Shown: positions 49,987 to 59,303, counted from the stretch's first letter. The stretch: 64,000 bases of DNA from Enterococcus sulfureus ATCC 49903 (GCF_000407605.1 NZ_ASWO01000004.1:24070-88069); one strand, 5' to 3'. The notes: generated by a model not told the origin, from the sequence alone. A program made the numbers and translations.

Positions 49987-51036
49987 ATGCCAACAATAGA
50001 AAAACGAGGAAAAAATTCCTTCCGTGCTCGTGTATCGGTCATGGAACATGGTAAACAAAAACAAGTAACAAAAACATTCGCTACCAAGTCTGAAGCAAAA
50101 ATTTGGGCACACCAACAAGAAGTATTAAAAGGAAAAGGAAAAAATATTGCGAAACGTGAAGATACTTTTGCTGATTTTTTTGAAACATGGGTCTATACCG
50201 TCAAACGTAATGATGTACGTACTGCAACATTTATCAATTATGAACGTACTGTTACAATTGTCCGTTCCCTATTCAAAGATATCAAAATCAGTAATCTTGA
50301 TGATTTAGTAGTACAGATGAAAATTGATGAGTATGGAGAAACTCATTCTCGAAAAACGACAACTGAAGTTCTGTTAAAAATAAGAACTGCTATACACTAT
50401 GCATATGCACGTGGATTATTAGATAATGATTTTGGTTCCCTTGTCAAAACTCGTGGAAAAGAATTAGAGAAACGAAACAAGGCTTTATCAATGAACGATA
50501 TGAAAACTCTTCGTAACTATCTTCTCTCTCACACAGAAGATGAATTTAATATCATTGCGTTGATTGCACTCGAAACTGGTGCTAGACGAGGAGAAATTCT
50601 TGGGTTAAAACCCGATGATATTTCTTCAAATGGAATTCATATCAACCGTTCTATAAGCCCTACGAACGATGATACTCGTTTAAAAACAGCCAAATCAAAA
50701 CGTACTGTTGCAATTACCGATGAAGTCTATACTATCATTCGTTCAGTACAACCAAAATCAAATGGCTATTTGTTTGACCCCGATGGATTTAAACAATCTC
50801 AAAGATTGAAAAAGCTATTAGCAAAATTAGAACTCCCCAACACGACCTTTCATGGATTACGTGATACTATCGCATCGTTTCTATTTTCAAATGATATCCG
50901 ATTGGACTATGTTTCAAAGATGTTAGGTCATTCAAATCTGCAAACAACAATGAATTATTATTTGGAATTGATGCCAGAAAAAAAGCATCAGCAAGAAGCC
51001 GATGCTTTAAATTTATTAAGTTCTTTGTCTGATTGA
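49987..51036 (+). CDS. int: Tyrosine recombinase (integrase)
   Basis: This 349-residue integrase has an AP2-like N-terminal arm-binding domain (KRGKNSFRARVSVMEHG, residues 5-21), a SAM-like core-binding domain and the catalytic domain. The catalytic residues visible are Arg in ETGARRGEILGL, His-Leu-Arg in FHGLRDT, His in GHSNLQTT and Tyr in MNYYLEL. It is complete. Its 3' end faces the 3' end of rpsI with the att repeat between them. It should integrate the element into rpsI and, with Xis, excise it. Confidence 0.95.
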   Translation: MPTIEKRGKNSFRARVSVMEHGKQKQVTKTFATKSEAKIWAHQQEVLKGKGKNIAKREDTFADFFETWVYTVKRNDVRTATFINYERTVTIVRSLFKDIKISNLDDLVVQMKIDEYGETHSRKTTTEVLLKIRTAIHYAYARGLLDNDFGSLVKTRGKELEKRNKALSMNDMKTLRNYLLSHTEDEFNIIALIALETGARRGEILGLKPDDISSNGIHINRSISPTNDDTRLKTAKSKRTVAITDEVYTIIRSVQPKSNGYLFDPDGFKQSQRLKKLLAKLELPNTTFHGLRDTIASFLFSNDIRLDYVSKMLGHSNLQTTMNYYLELMPEKKHQQEADALNLLSSLSD

Positions 51037-51044
51037 CCCTTAAC

Positions 51045-51061
51045 AAGACCAACCAAGACCA
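51045..51061. repeat. Arm-type integrase repeats, right end
   Basis: AAGACCA-ACC-AAGACCA lies 38 bases inside the right att repeat. Its orientation and 10-base period match the left-end pair at 40746-40762. Confidence 0.65.
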
Positions 51062-51098
51062 AAAAACATCTGTAAACGTTGATATAGAGAGATTCCTC

Positions 51099-51113
51099 TT
51101 AACGTTTTGAGAA
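51099..51113. repeat. Right att repeat within rpsI
   Basis: TTAACGTTTTGAGAA forms the stop codon and last codons of rpsI (FSKR end), identical to the left copy at 40618-40632. Insertion leaves the S9 protein intact. Confidence 0.88.
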
Positions 51114-51491
51114 TTGTGATGCTTTACGGGCTTTTTTAAGACCTGGTTTTTTACGTTCAACCATACGAGCGTCACGAGTAAGTAATCCAGCTTGTTTAAG
51201 AGCTAAACGGAAGTCAGGATCTACTTGTAGTAATGCGCGTGCGATTCCGTGACGGATAGCGCCAGATTGTCCAGCATATCCACCACCGTTAACGTTTACG
51301 AATACGTCGTAAGCGCCTTTTGTTTCTGTAACGCCAAATGGTTGGTTGATTACTTCACGCAAGTCAGCGTGTGGGATGTATTCTTCAACGTCTTTTTTGT
51401 TTACAGTGATTTTACCAGTACCAGGTACTAAGCGTACGCGAGCCACTGCATTTTTACGACGGCCTGTGCCGATATATTGTGCTTGTGCCAA
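51099..51491 (-). CDS. rpsI: 30S ribosomal protein S9
   Basis: This 130-residue protein matches S9 throughout: [19 protein letters not shown] at the N-terminus, [19 protein letters not shown] in the middle and the basic tail [12 protein letters not shown] that reaches the ribosomal P site. It follows rplM by 16 bases in the usual L13-S9 order. Its 3' end is the integration site of the mobile element, so its native terminator has been moved about 10.5 kb away. Confidence 0.98.
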   Translation of the reverse strand: MAQAQYIGTGRRKNAVARVRLVPGTGKITVNKKDVEEYIPHADLREVINQPFGVTETKGAYDVFVNVNGGGYAGQSGAIRHGIARALLQVDPDFRLALKQAGLLTRDARMVERKKPGLKKARKASQFSKR

Positions 51492-51507
51492 TGAAATTCC
51501 CTCCTGA

Positions 51508-51951
51508 TTAGATTAAGTTTGTGATGTCCAATACTTCTGGTTGTTGAGCTACATGTGGGTGAGTTGCTTCACCGTAAACATGTAATTTCATGCCTTGAGC
51601 ACGGCCTAAAGTGTTTTTAGGTAACATGCCTTTAACAGAAGTTTCGATCAAACGACGAGAATTGTTAGCGCGTAATTCTCCAGCAGAGATTGATTTCAAT
51701 CCTCCTGGGAAGTTTGAGTGACGGTAATAAATCTTGTCTGTTGCTTTTTTACCTGTTAATTTGATTTTATCTGCATTAATTACGATTACAAAGTCACCAG
51801 TATCCACATGAGGAGTGAATGTTGGTTTATTTTTTCCACGTAGGACAGAAGCTACAACTGCTGAAAGACGTCCTAAAGGAACATCTGTAGCATCTACTAC
51901 ATACCATTTACGTTCTACTTCGCCTGCTTTGGCCATATATGTTGTACGCAC
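51508..51951 (-). CDS. rplM: 50S ribosomal protein L13
   Basis: This 147-residue protein matches L13: [20 protein letters not shown] at the start, then [18 protein letters not shown] and the C-terminal [14 protein letters not shown]. The start codon is GTG 51951 with GGAGG upstream. An L13 leader precedes it, so L13 should repress its own operon. Confidence 0.98.
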   Translation of the reverse strand: MRTTYMAKAGEVERKWYVVDATDVPLGRLSAVVASVLRGKNKPTFTPHVDTGDFVIVINADKIKLTGKKATDKIYYRHSNFPGGLKSISAGELRANNSRRLIETSVKGMLPKNTLGRAQGMKLHVYGEATHPHVAQQPEVLDITNLI

Positions 51952-51981
51952 GATTAGTTTTCCTCCAATATCAATTTCGAA

Positions 51982-52025
51982 TGTTTACTTACACTTGAGT
52001 TTCCGGGGCTCTAATGGGGTAAACA
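51982..52025 (-). ncRNA. L13 leader (ribosomal protein autoregulatory element)
   Basis: On the minus strand TGTTTAC (52025-52019) pairs with GTAAACA (51988-51982), enclosing GAGCCCCGGAAACTC, which forms an inner stem GAG/CTC. This order matches the Gram-positive L13 leader as I know it and lies about 30 bases before the rplM GTG. Confidence 0.85.
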
Positions 52026-52037
52026 ATACCATTTAAT

Positions 52038-52067
52038 ATAATACCTCAGATCCACCCCATTCGTCAA
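52038..52067 (-). promoter_or_regulatory. rplM-rpsI promoter
   Basis: On the minus strand TTGACG (52062-52067) and TATTAT (52038-52043) are spaced by 18 bases, directly ahead of the L13 leader. Confidence 0.75.
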
Positions 52068-52122
52068 TCTTTTTAGTTAAAGAAAATGAAACTTTTGTGA
52101 ATGTTCATGCTTATGAGCATTT

Positions 52123-52206
52123 TTTGTATATTTAATAGATAATATTCAATTATTTTGTATAAATATTATATTTTTTGTTGATTTACTTATATTTATTTGT
52201 TAATAT
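52123..52206 (+). promoter_or_regulatory. argGH promoter with candidate ARG boxes
   Basis: TTGATT (52178-52183) and TAATAT (52201-52206) are 17 bases apart, 38 bases before the start codon. TTTGTAT words at 52123-52129 and 52154-52160 are 31 bases apart and fit half of an ArgR/AhrC box; the second continues as TTTGTATAAATAT. Confidence 0.55.
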
Positions 52207-52243
52207 GAATTCATTCAAGAAAACAAGTTACGAGAGGACGGAA

Positions 52244-53446
52244 ATGTATATGAAAGAAAAAGTAATTTTAGCCTATTCTGGCGGTCTAGATACATCAGTT
52301 TCAGTAAAATGGTTAGTTGATGAAGGATACGATGTGATTGCCTGTTGTTTAGACATCGGTGAAGGAAAAGATACTGAAACAATCAAACAAAAAGCGTTAA
52401 CAGTTGGTGCGAGTGCTTCTTATGCGATCGATGCGCGTGAAGAATTTGCCAATGAGTTTGCCTTGATCGCGTTACAAGGAAATACATTCTATGAAAATTC
52501 ATACCCATTAGTTTCTGCCCTATCTCGTCCATTGATCTCAAAAAAATTAGTTGAGTTAGCACACGAAACGGGTGCCACAACAATCGCCCATGGTTGTACT
52601 GGTAAAGGAAATGACCAAGTACGTTTTGAAGTGGCGATTGCAGCACTGGATCCACACTTAAAAGTGATCGCCCCAGTTCGGGAATGGAAATGGTCACGTG
52701 AAGAAGAAATCGCCTATGCTGCGAAAAAAGGTGTTCCAATCCCAGCAGACTTAGATAACCCGTATTCAATCGATCAAAACCTTTGGGGACGTGCCTGTGA
52801 ATGTGGTGTATTAGAAGATCCTTGGGCAACACCTCCCAAAGGTGCCTACGCCTTAACGAAAGAATTAGAAGATACTCCAGATACACCAACGATCATCGAA
52901 GTTACGTTTAAAGAAGGTAAACCTGTCGCTTTAGATGGTAAAGAAGATACCTTTGCTTCAATCGTTTTACAATTAAATACGATTGCTGGTGAACATGGAA
53001 TCGGTCGGATCGATCATATCGAAAATCGTCTAGTTGGAATCAAATCACGTGAAGTGTACGAATGTCCTGGAGCGATGACATTAATGGCTGCGCATAAAGA
53101 ATTAGAAGATCTAGTCTTTGTTCGCGAAGTGGCACATTTCAAACCGATCTTAGAACAAAAATTAGCACAAGTGATTTATGATGGACTATGGTTCAATCCA
53201 CTAACAGATGCTTTGATCGCTTTCTTAAAGAGTACACAACAAGTCGTAAATGGTACGGTTCGTTTAAAACTATTTAAAGGTAACGTAATCTGCGAAGGAC
53301 GTAAATCAGCAAACAGTTTATACGATGAAAACTTAGCAACCTATACTTCAGCGGACACATTCGATCAAGAAGCTGCCGTTGGATTCATTAAACTATGGGG
53401 TCTGCCTTCAAAAGTACATGCTGAAGTGCAAGCCGCTCAAAAATAA
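52244..53446 (+). CDS. argG: Argininosuccinate synthase
   Basis: This 400-residue enzyme joins citrulline and aspartate with ATP to give argininosuccinate. The ATP pyrophosphatase P-loop [15 protein letters not shown] is at the N-terminus, with [15 protein letters not shown]-type contacts (read as [15 protein letters not shown]) near residue 120 and [16 protein letters not shown] near 180. ATG 52244 is six bases after GAGAGG; ATG 52250 is the alternative. It is followed 15 bases later by argH. Confidence 0.95.
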   Translation: MYMKEKVILAYSGGLDTSVSVKWLVDEGYDVIACCLDIGEGKDTETIKQKALTVGASASYAIDAREEFANEFALIALQGNTFYENSYPLVSALSRPLISKKLVELAHETGATTIAHGCTGKGNDQVRFEVAIAALDPHLKVIAPVREWKWSREEEIAYAAKKGVPIPADLDNPYSIDQNLWGRACECGVLEDPWATPPKGAYALTKELEDTPDTPTIIEVTFKEGKPVALDGKEDTFASIVLQLNTIAGEHGIGRIDHIENRLVGIKSREVYECPGAMTLMAAHKELEDLVFVREVAHFKPILEQKLAQVIYDGLWFNPLTDALIAFLKSTQQVVNGTVRLKLFKGNVICEGRKSANSLYDENLATYTSADTFDQEAAVGFIKLWGLPSKVHAEVQAAQK

Positions 53447-53461
53447 AGGAGTTTTAAAGGT

Positions 53462-54835
53462 ATGGCAAAATTATGGGGTGGCCGTTTTGATGGCAAAAAT
53501 GAAGCATGGATCGATGCCTTTGGTGCATCGATTGCATATGATCAAGCATTAGCAAAATACGATCTACAAGGTAGCAAAGCACATGTCAGCATGTTGAAAA
53601 AAACAGCAATTTTACCCGCTGATGAAGCGGATCAAATTTTGGCTGGACTCACACAGCTAGAAGAAAAACTGGCTGCTGGTGAATTGAATTTTTCTGTTGA
53701 AAATGAAGATATCCATTTAAATATGGAAGTCTTTTTACACGAATTGATTGGCCCTGTCGCAGGTAAACTGCATACTGCACGTAGCCGTAATGATCAAGTC
53801 GCAACAGATATGCACCTTTACTTAAAAGATCAAGTAACCCAAATTATTGATTTACTTCATCATTTACGTGAAGTGCTCGTCACAAAAGCTGAAGAAAATG
53901 TCTATACGATCATGCCTGGTTATACGCACTTACAACATGCTCAGCCGATTTCATTTGGTCACCACTTACTTGCTTACTATCAAATGTTCACTCGCGATGC
54001 CGCTCGTTTGACTGAAAGTCTAAAACGAATCGATGTTTCTCCATTAGGTGCAGCAGCTTTAGCTGGTACAACCTTTCCAATCGATCGTTTTTACTCAGCA
54101 GAACAATTAGGATTCACTTCAGTGTACGAAAATAGTTTAGATGCCGTGAGCGATCGCGATTTTATTCTCGAATTTTTAAGCAACGCATCGCTAATCATGA
54201 TGCACTTATCTCGTTTTTGCGAAGAGATTATTTTGTGGTGTAGCCATGAATACCAATTTGTTGAATTAACCGACACGTATTCAACTGGTAGCTCGATTAT
54301 GCCGCAAAAGAAAAATCCTGATATGGCAGAATTAATTCGTGGAAAAACTGGTCGTGTATATGGAGATCTATTTAGTTTACTCACGATTTTAAAAGGACTT
54401 CCATTGGCTTATAATAAAGATTTACAAGAAGATAAAGAAGGCATGTTTGATACTGTCCAAACACTTTCTCATAGCCTTGCTGTTTTTACTGGAATGGTTG
54501 AAACGATGCATGTCAAAGTAGATACGATGAAACAATCGACCGAAAAAGATTTTTCAAATGCTACTGAACTTGCAGATTATCTAGCAACGAAAGGTGTTCC
54601 TTTCCGCCAAGCGCACGAGATCGTAGGGAAACTCGTGTTAGAAGGAATTCAACATGGACACTACTTACAAGATATTCCACTAGAAACTTATCAAACGATT
54701 CATCCAGCGATTACCGCAGACATTTATGAAAAACTAGATAGTACGAATGCTGTCAAAAATCGTCATTCTTTCGGAGGAACGGGGTTTGATCAAGTCCTCG
54801 GTCAAATCGAACGTGCTAAAGAAACATTCCAATAA
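53462..54835 (+). CDS. argH: Argininosuccinate lyase
   Basis: This 457-residue fumarase/aspartase-superfamily enzyme splits argininosuccinate into arginine and fumarate. The signature [19 protein letters not shown] carries the catalytic Ser loop, [19 protein letters not shown] is the substrate-binding region, and [16 protein letters not shown] holds the catalytic His. With ArgG it completes arginine synthesis from citrulline. Earlier arginine genes are not in the window. Confidence 0.96.
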   Translation: MAKLWGGRFDGKNEAWIDAFGASIAYDQALAKYDLQGSKAHVSMLKKTAILPADEADQILAGLTQLEEKLAAGELNFSVENEDIHLNMEVFLHELIGPVAGKLHTARSRNDQVATDMHLYLKDQVTQIIDLLHHLREVLVTKAEENVYTIMPGYTHLQHAQPISFGHHLLAYYQMFTRDAARLTESLKRIDVSPLGAAALAGTTFPIDRFYSAEQLGFTSVYENSLDAVSDRDFILEFLSNASLIMMHLSRFCEEIILWCSHEYQFVELTDTYSTGSSIMPQKKNPDMAELIRGKTGRVYGDLFSLLTILKGLPLAYNKDLQEDKEGMFDTVQTLSHSLAVFTGMVETMHVKVDTMKQSTEKDFSNATELADYLATKGVPFRQAHEIVGKLVLEGIQHGHYLQDIPLETYQTIHPAITADIYEKLDSTNAVKNRHSFGGTGFDQVLGQIERAKETFQ

Positions 54836-54863
54836 AAAAAGAAGCCGAATCGGCTTCTTTTTT
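54835..54863. terminator. Bidirectional terminator of argGH and dps
   Basis: Stem GAAGCCGA/TCGGCTTC (54841-54848 with 54850-54857) is flanked by six A and eight T between convergent genes. Confidence 0.88.
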
Positions 54864-54865
54864 TG

Positions 54866-55351
54866 TTAATGATGTACAGAATGTTCTGGATCAATCTCTG
54901 GAGCATAACCAAGTTTGGCTTGGACCATCCAAATTTTCTTTTCGATATCTGTTTTAAACGCAATAAAAATATCTTGAGTTGAGTCATCGCCTTCTTCACC
55001 AGAAATTTCGATCCCTTCTTGGTAAAGATCTGCTAAATAGCGATAGCCTTCAACTAATTTTGCCATACGTTCTGGAATCGTACGGTCATATGTACCGATT
55101 TCGTCTTTGATTCCAGTATGATCAGCAAACTCTTGTAAAGTAGAATAAGGTGCGCCATCTAAAGTGATCAAACGTTCAGAAATCACATCTAATTGTGCAT
55201 CGATTTCATCCATAAAATCATCCATCATTGGGTGTAAGGTTAAAAATTCAGGACCACGCATATACCAGTGTGTTTGATGGATCACAACTGAAAACTGACT
55301 TAAGTCCGCCACTAATTGATTTAAAGTTTCTTTCGTTTTTTCAAATTTCAT
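54866..55351 (-). CDS. dps: Dps-family ferritin-like protein
   Basis: This 161-residue four-helix protein stores iron and shields DNA from peroxide. The ferroxidase ligands of Dps are visible in QTHWYMRGPEFLTLHPMMDD and FMDEID (His, His, Asp, Glu near residues 26-57). Length is typical. A PerR-like sequence (TTATAATTACGTTAA on the minus strand, 55448-55462) lies about 100 bases upstream but matches only one half-site well. AGGAGG precedes the ATG. Confidence 0.92.
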   Translation of the reverse strand: MKFEKTKETLNQLVADLSQFSVVIHQTHWYMRGPEFLTLHPMMDDFMDEIDAQLDVISERLITLDGAPYSTLQEFADHTGIKDEIGTYDRTIPERMAKLVEGYRYLADLYQEGIEISGEEGDDSTQDIFIAFKTDIEKKIWMVQAKLGYAPEIDPEHSVHH

Positions 55352-55480
55352 CCCACTATTCCTCCTTCGTTTCTATACATAAAGGATAACGACTTTCGCG
55401 AAAAAAGTACAATTATTTACTCTATCTGAGAAGGTTTCTCAACTAATTTAACGTAATTATAACTAAGGAGTGTGATTGAA

Positions 55481-56164
55481 ATGTTATTTGTAATTGGTGC
55501 TTGCTTAGGCTCTTTTTTTTGCGTCTTTGCTGAAAGGATGCCCCTTCGAGAAAATTTTTGGAGTACTCGTAGTCAATGTCCCCACTGTAAACAAACGTTA
55601 CGGTTTTATGAATTGATCCCCTTGATTTCCTTTACTTTTTTAAAAGGAAAGTGCTCACGATGTAAAATCAAAATCCCCAAACTTTATGTAGTAGCGGAGT
55701 GTTGTTATGGTCTTTTATTGTTTAGTATGGTCCACTATGCTCATCATTTTGGATTTCACCTAAGTTCTATCGTCATTTGGTTGACTAGTGCTTTTGTTCT
55801 TAGCTTAATTGATATGTTTTATTATGAAATCGATACTTGGTTATTGTACGCTATGACTTTGGTGCTTTGGATCAACCTTTTTTTAACACACGCTCACTTT
55901 CATGTAGCAACAGCTTTAGTTTGTATTTTAATTTATTTTCTAGGTCAACATTGGTCCTTTATTGGTAGTGCAGATCTTTTTTTAGCACTAAGCTGGTTTT
56001 CTTGGTTGACCTTTGATCAACTCTATCTACTACTTTGGAGTGCAAGTCTGCTTGGCGTCTTCTATTATTACTGGTCCACTTCTGTATTGAAAAAAAATAT
56101 CGTCGCCATTCCATTCGTCCCTTTTTTAAGTTTTGGGTTACTCCTTTCCTTATGGATATATTAA
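55481..56164 (+). CDS. Type IV prepilin peptidase (ComC/PilD type)
   Basis: This 227-residue membrane aspartyl protease cleaves prepilin leaders. It has two CxxC motifs, CPHC and CSRC, in the cytoplasmic loop after the first helix. It also has the aspartates expected for catalysis, SLIDMFYYEID in the middle and GSADLFLALSW (a variant of the GxGD motif) later. In lactic acid bacteria the usual substrates are competence pseudopilins. ATG 55481 is used because a GTG at 55472 is too close to AAGGAG. Competence genes are not adjacent. Confidence 0.87.
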   Translation: MLFVIGACLGSFFCVFAERMPLRENFWSTRSQCPHCKQTLRFYELIPLISFTFLKGKCSRCKIKIPKLYVVAECCYGLLLFSMVHYAHHFGFHLSSIVIWLTSAFVLSLIDMFYYEIDTWLLYAMTLVLWINLFLTHAHFHVATALVCILIYFLGQHWSFIGSADLFLALSWFSWLTFDQLYLLLWSASLLGVFYYYWSTSVLKKNIVAIPFVPFLSFGLLLSLWIY

Positions 56165-56167
56165 AAA

Positions 56168-56195
56168 AAAGCCCCTTCGAATACGAAGGGGCTTT
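56168..56195. terminator. Bidirectional terminator
   Basis: A perfect 12-bp stem (56168-56179 with 56184-56195) with loop AATA lies between the convergent prepilin peptidase and NlpC/P60 genes. Confidence 0.9.
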
Positions 56196-56205
56196 AAGCT
56201 GATTC

Positions 56206-57573
56206 TTAATGAACACGAACTGCAAAACTTGGTGTAAACCCAACAGTCGTTCCTTGTACGACGCCTAGTTCTGGCGTTGCGGCATGAATAATGCCATTTC
56301 CACCTAACGAAATCGCTACATGATACGTACTTCCTGGACTACCCCAGAATAATAGATCACCAGGTTGCGCTTGGCTTACTGGAATCACTGTTCCAGCTGA
56401 CTCTTGCGCTCCAGTCCATCCACCAATACTTTTTCCTGCTGCTTGCATATAGACATATGAAGTAAAACCAGAACAATCAAATGCATTCGGGCCTTTTGCT
56501 CCCCATACATAGGCTTTACCTAGATGTTTACTTGCTTCAGCTACGATCGCTGAACCATTAACTGTTTGAGATGGTGCTGGTGTCGGTGTTACTGGTTTTG
56601 GTGCTGGTGTTTCACTACTAGTTGGTGTTTCAACTGGAGTTTGAGTTGGCTGCTCAGTTGAAGTCGATGGTGTTGTTGAAGGAGTTGTAACTTCTTCTTT
56701 TGGTGTATTGACTTCTTCTTTTACGGTCTCCGTTGTTGTTTTTGTTTCTTCTACCGCTTTTACTGGCTCTTCTTTGGCAGTTTCTACCTGAGTCGTTTTA
56801 GTAGTTTCTTCTTTTGCTACTGCTTTTGCTTGTTCCGCTACTTGTTGTTGTGCGGCTTTCGCACGTTCTTGCTCGGCTTTTACGCGAGCTTGTTCAGCTT
56901 CAGCGGCTGCTTTTTGAGCTGTTAACTGTGCTTTCTCCTCTTCCTTAGAAGATTGTTGCAAAGCAAGATCAGCTTTTGCTACCGCTAAACTAGCCTGTGT
57001 TTGCTCTAAGGTCGCTTTCTTTTGTTCAAGCTGTGTTTGATTAGTTTCTAAATCTTTTACTTTTTGATCAATATCTTTTTGTTTTTGTTTTACTGCTTCT
57101 TGATCTGCTTTTTGTGCTTTGATTAAATCATTATTTGCTTTGACATAAGTATTTACTGCTTGTACACGAGAGACTGCATCAGTCAATGATTCTGCATTTA
57201 ATAATGCATCCATTACGCTAGTATCTTGTCCATTTACTTGAACGTCACGAGCTTGTGTTTTAATCGTCTCGGTACGTTTTTCGATTCGAACTTGTAATCC
57301 TTCAATTTCTGTTTTTAATTTTTCCGATTGTTGACGCAACGTTGCTTGTTCTGCAACTAAATTTTGTGCTTGTTCGTTGATTGCAGATACTTTTGTTTCT
57401 AAATCACTCACTTGGCTTTGAATATCTACTTGCTTGTTCTGTAATTCACTAATTACTGTATCTGCTTGATTGATTTTGTCGTCAATTGAATCTGCTGTAG
57501 CTAAAGTTGGCGCAGCTAACGAGGTCATTACAACTGAACTTAAAAGCACTGAAGCATAGATCCGCTTCTTCAC
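56206..57573 (-). CDS. SagA-like secreted coiled-coil NlpC/P60 peptidoglycan hydrolase
   Basis: This 455-residue protein has a signal peptide ending near TLATA. A long coiled coil follows (about 30-240) with the conserved core ARDVQVNGQDTSVMDALLNA. Next is a Pro/Thr/Glu linker, then an NlpC/P60 domain with catalytic Cys in FDCSGF, His in YHVAIS and IIHAATP. It matches the architecture of E. faecium SagA, a DL-endopeptidase that cuts wall peptides. GTG 57573 is seven bases after GGAGG, a better start than ATG 57579. A paralogue with a different end domain lies next to it. Confidence 0.9.
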   Translation of the reverse strand: MKKRIYASVLLSSVVMTSLAAPTLATADSIDDKINQADTVISELQNKQVDIQSQVSDLETKVSAINEQAQNLVAEQATLRQQSEKLKTEIEGLQVRIEKRTETIKTQARDVQVNGQDTSVMDALLNAESLTDAVSRVQAVNTYVKANNDLIKAQKADQEAVKQKQKDIDQKVKDLETNQTQLEQKKATLEQTQASLAVAKADLALQQSSKEEEKAQLTAQKAAAEAEQARVKAEQERAKAAQQQVAEQAKAVAKEETTKTTQVETAKEEPVKAVEETKTTTETVKEEVNTPKEEVTTPSTTPSTSTEQPTQTPVETPTSSETPAPKPVTPTPAPSQTVNGSAIVAEASKHLGKAYVWGAKGPNAFDCSGFTSYVYMQAAGKSIGGWTGAQESAGTVIPVSQAQPGDLLFWGSPGSTYHVAISLGGNGIIHAATPELGVVQGTTVGFTPSFAVRVH

Positions 57574-57686
57574 ACACATTCCTCCATCTCACATCACGAT
57601 TACTTTCTTAACGTTTTCTTAATCACAAAGGCAGTTTACCATAGGAATATGTCAATAAAATAATAGAAATATTACAAATAGATGTC

Positions 57687-57731
57687 AAAAAAAGAGCTTT
57701 CATCTAGACCAATTGTCTAAATAAAAGCTCT
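57687..57731 (-). terminator. Terminator of the CAP-domain protein gene
   Basis: A long stem is formed by AGAGCTTT (57693-57700) with AAAGCTCT (57724-57731), continued inward by GTCTA pairing, followed by seven T in the minus direction. Confidence 0.88.
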
Positions 57732-57741
57732 ACTATATCTA

Positions 57742-59091
57742 TTATGCTGAATGACCAACGATAACTCCACCGCTGTAACCAAAACCAACACGTGTGATAC
57801 TTGGGTTAATTTCCCAATCACGATGGCCTGAACCAGAAGAGGTCGTCATATTTGTTTCATTATACCAAGCGTTGATTACGGCTGAACCTGGTGCAAATAA
57901 AATGGCGATTACTTCATCTCCACGTGACCAGTGATCATTTGGAATCGATCCACCGTTACCATTGATTAATGATGCACGAGCAGAAGCAGTTGCTGCTAGA
58001 CCAGCATCCCAACTTACTGGATTCAATCCATGAGAAGCACGTAAAGCATTTAATGCATCTAGCGTTGCGTCTCCTGAAGCAGGAGCAGTTGTTGCAGGTT
58101 TTTCTTCTTGCACTGGTTGTGTTACAACAGGTTTAGAAACTGGTGTTTCACTCACAGCTGGTGTCTCAACTTTCTCTTCAGAAGGTTGTGTCACTTGTGG
58201 TGTTTCTACTGGTGCTTGTGTTGAAGTAGTTGTTTCTGCTTTTGGTGCTTCACTAGCTACTGTTTCTTGTTTTGCTTCTGTAGTAGAGGCAGTTGTTGCT
58301 GCTTTCGTTTCAGCTTGTTTTGTCTGAGCTGCTACTTGAACTGCTTGAGCTTCTTTCGCTGCTTGAGCTTCTTTTGCGGCTTGCTCTTGCTGAGCTTTCA
58401 CGATGCGAGCTTGTTCTGCTTCAGCTGCAGCTTTTTGATTTAATAAATCACTTTTAGTTGATTCAGCAGTTGCTTGTTCTGCTGCTAAAGAAATTTTTTG
58501 AACTTTCAAATCAGCTTGTTTTACAGCTAATTGATCACGTTGAACATCTAACTCTGCTTTTGCATCTGCTAAACGAGCTAGTTTTTCTTCGTTTTCAGCT
58601 TTCTTTTCTTCTACTGCTTTTTGATCTTCTTTTTGAGCAGTAATTAAGTCATTATTTGCTTTTACAAATGTGTTTACAGCTTGTACACGACCAACAGCAT
58701 CAGTAATTGAATCTGCATTTAAAATCGCATCTACAAAGCTTGTATCTTGACCATTTACTTGAACATCACGAGCTTGTTTTTTAATTGTTGCTGTACGTTT
58801 TTCGATACGAACTTTTAACGCATCAATATCTTTTTCTAATTGAGCAGTATCTGCTTCAAGTTGTGTTTGTTCTTGTTGTAATTTTACACCTTTATCATAA
58901 ATCGTAGAGATATCTGATTCTAAAGAGGCGATTTGAGTTTCAGCAGTCGCTGTTTGCTCTTTGATAGATGAGATTTTTTGATCTTGTTCATTGATTTTAC
59001 TGTCGAAATCATCTGCACTCACTTGTACTGTTGCAATTGTCGATAAAAGTAATGTACAAACCAATAATGACTTACTTATGCTTTTCTTCAA
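57742..59091 (-). CDS. Secreted coiled-coil protein with C-terminal CAP domain
   Basis: This 449-residue protein has a signal peptide ending near VQVSA. Its coiled coil is closely similar to the neighbouring SagA-like protein (shared ARDVQVNGQDTS, RVQAVNT and VKANNDLI), followed by an A/Q/T-rich linker. Instead of NlpC/P60 it ends in a CAP/SCP-like domain: LDALNALRASHGLNPVSWD to HRDWEINPSITRVGFGYSGG. The domain's role in bacteria is unclear. The start is TTG 59091, eight bases after GGAGG. The pair looks like a duplication followed by domain swap. Confidence 0.86.
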   Translation of the reverse strand: MKKSISKSLLVCTLLLSTIATVQVSADDFDSKINEQDQKISSIKEQTATAETQIASLESDISTIYDKGVKLQQEQTQLEADTAQLEKDIDALKVRIEKRTATIKKQARDVQVNGQDTSFVDAILNADSITDAVGRVQAVNTFVKANNDLITAQKEDQKAVEEKKAENEEKLARLADAKAELDVQRDQLAVKQADLKVQKISLAAEQATAESTKSDLLNQKAAAEAEQARIVKAQQEQAAKEAQAAKEAQAVQVAAQTKQAETKAATTASTTEAKQETVASEAPKAETTTSTQAPVETPQVTQPSEEKVETPAVSETPVSKPVVTQPVQEEKPATTAPASGDATLDALNALRASHGLNPVSWDAGLAATASARASLINGNGGSIPNDHWSRGDEVIAILFAPGSAVINAWYNETNMTTSSGSGHRDWEINPSITRVGFGYSGGVIVGHSA

Positions 59092-59303
59092 TCTGCTTTC
59101 CTCCACAGGGTTCTAAATTATTTATGTACGTTCTATGTTTATTAGACTAATTTTTCCTTAAGACAAAGAGAATTGTATCATAGAGATATGACACAGAGAT
59201 AAAGGAAATGTTTCAATATGATGTCAAATATCTTGATTTAGTCTTTTTGAGACTACATTAAGACATTTTACAGTAAATAAATTGATATTTCTAGTTTTCT
59301 TAC

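Larger units (their letters stand above)
40618..51113. mobile_element. Integrated mobilizable element in the 3' end of rpsI, with type III restriction-modification cargo
   Basis: A 10.5-kb segment is bounded by the direct repeat TTAACGTTTTGAGAA (40618-40632 and 51099-51113); the right copy is the 3' end of rpsI. It encodes, from right to left, an integrase, excisionase, HUH initiator, origin-like hairpin, short FtsK/TcpA ATPase, small membrane protein, an unknown protein and type III restriction-modification genes. Having a replication initiator and a coupling-type ATPase but no type IV secretion genes, it fits an integrative mobilizable element rather than a self-transferring one. rpsI 3' ends are known tyrosine-integrase targets in streptococci. 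Confidence 0.88.

Noticed and set aside
55448-55462. PerR box controlling dps
   Set aside because: Only one half-site matches, and it lies closer to the divergent prepilin peptidase start; mentioned in the dps entry but not called.
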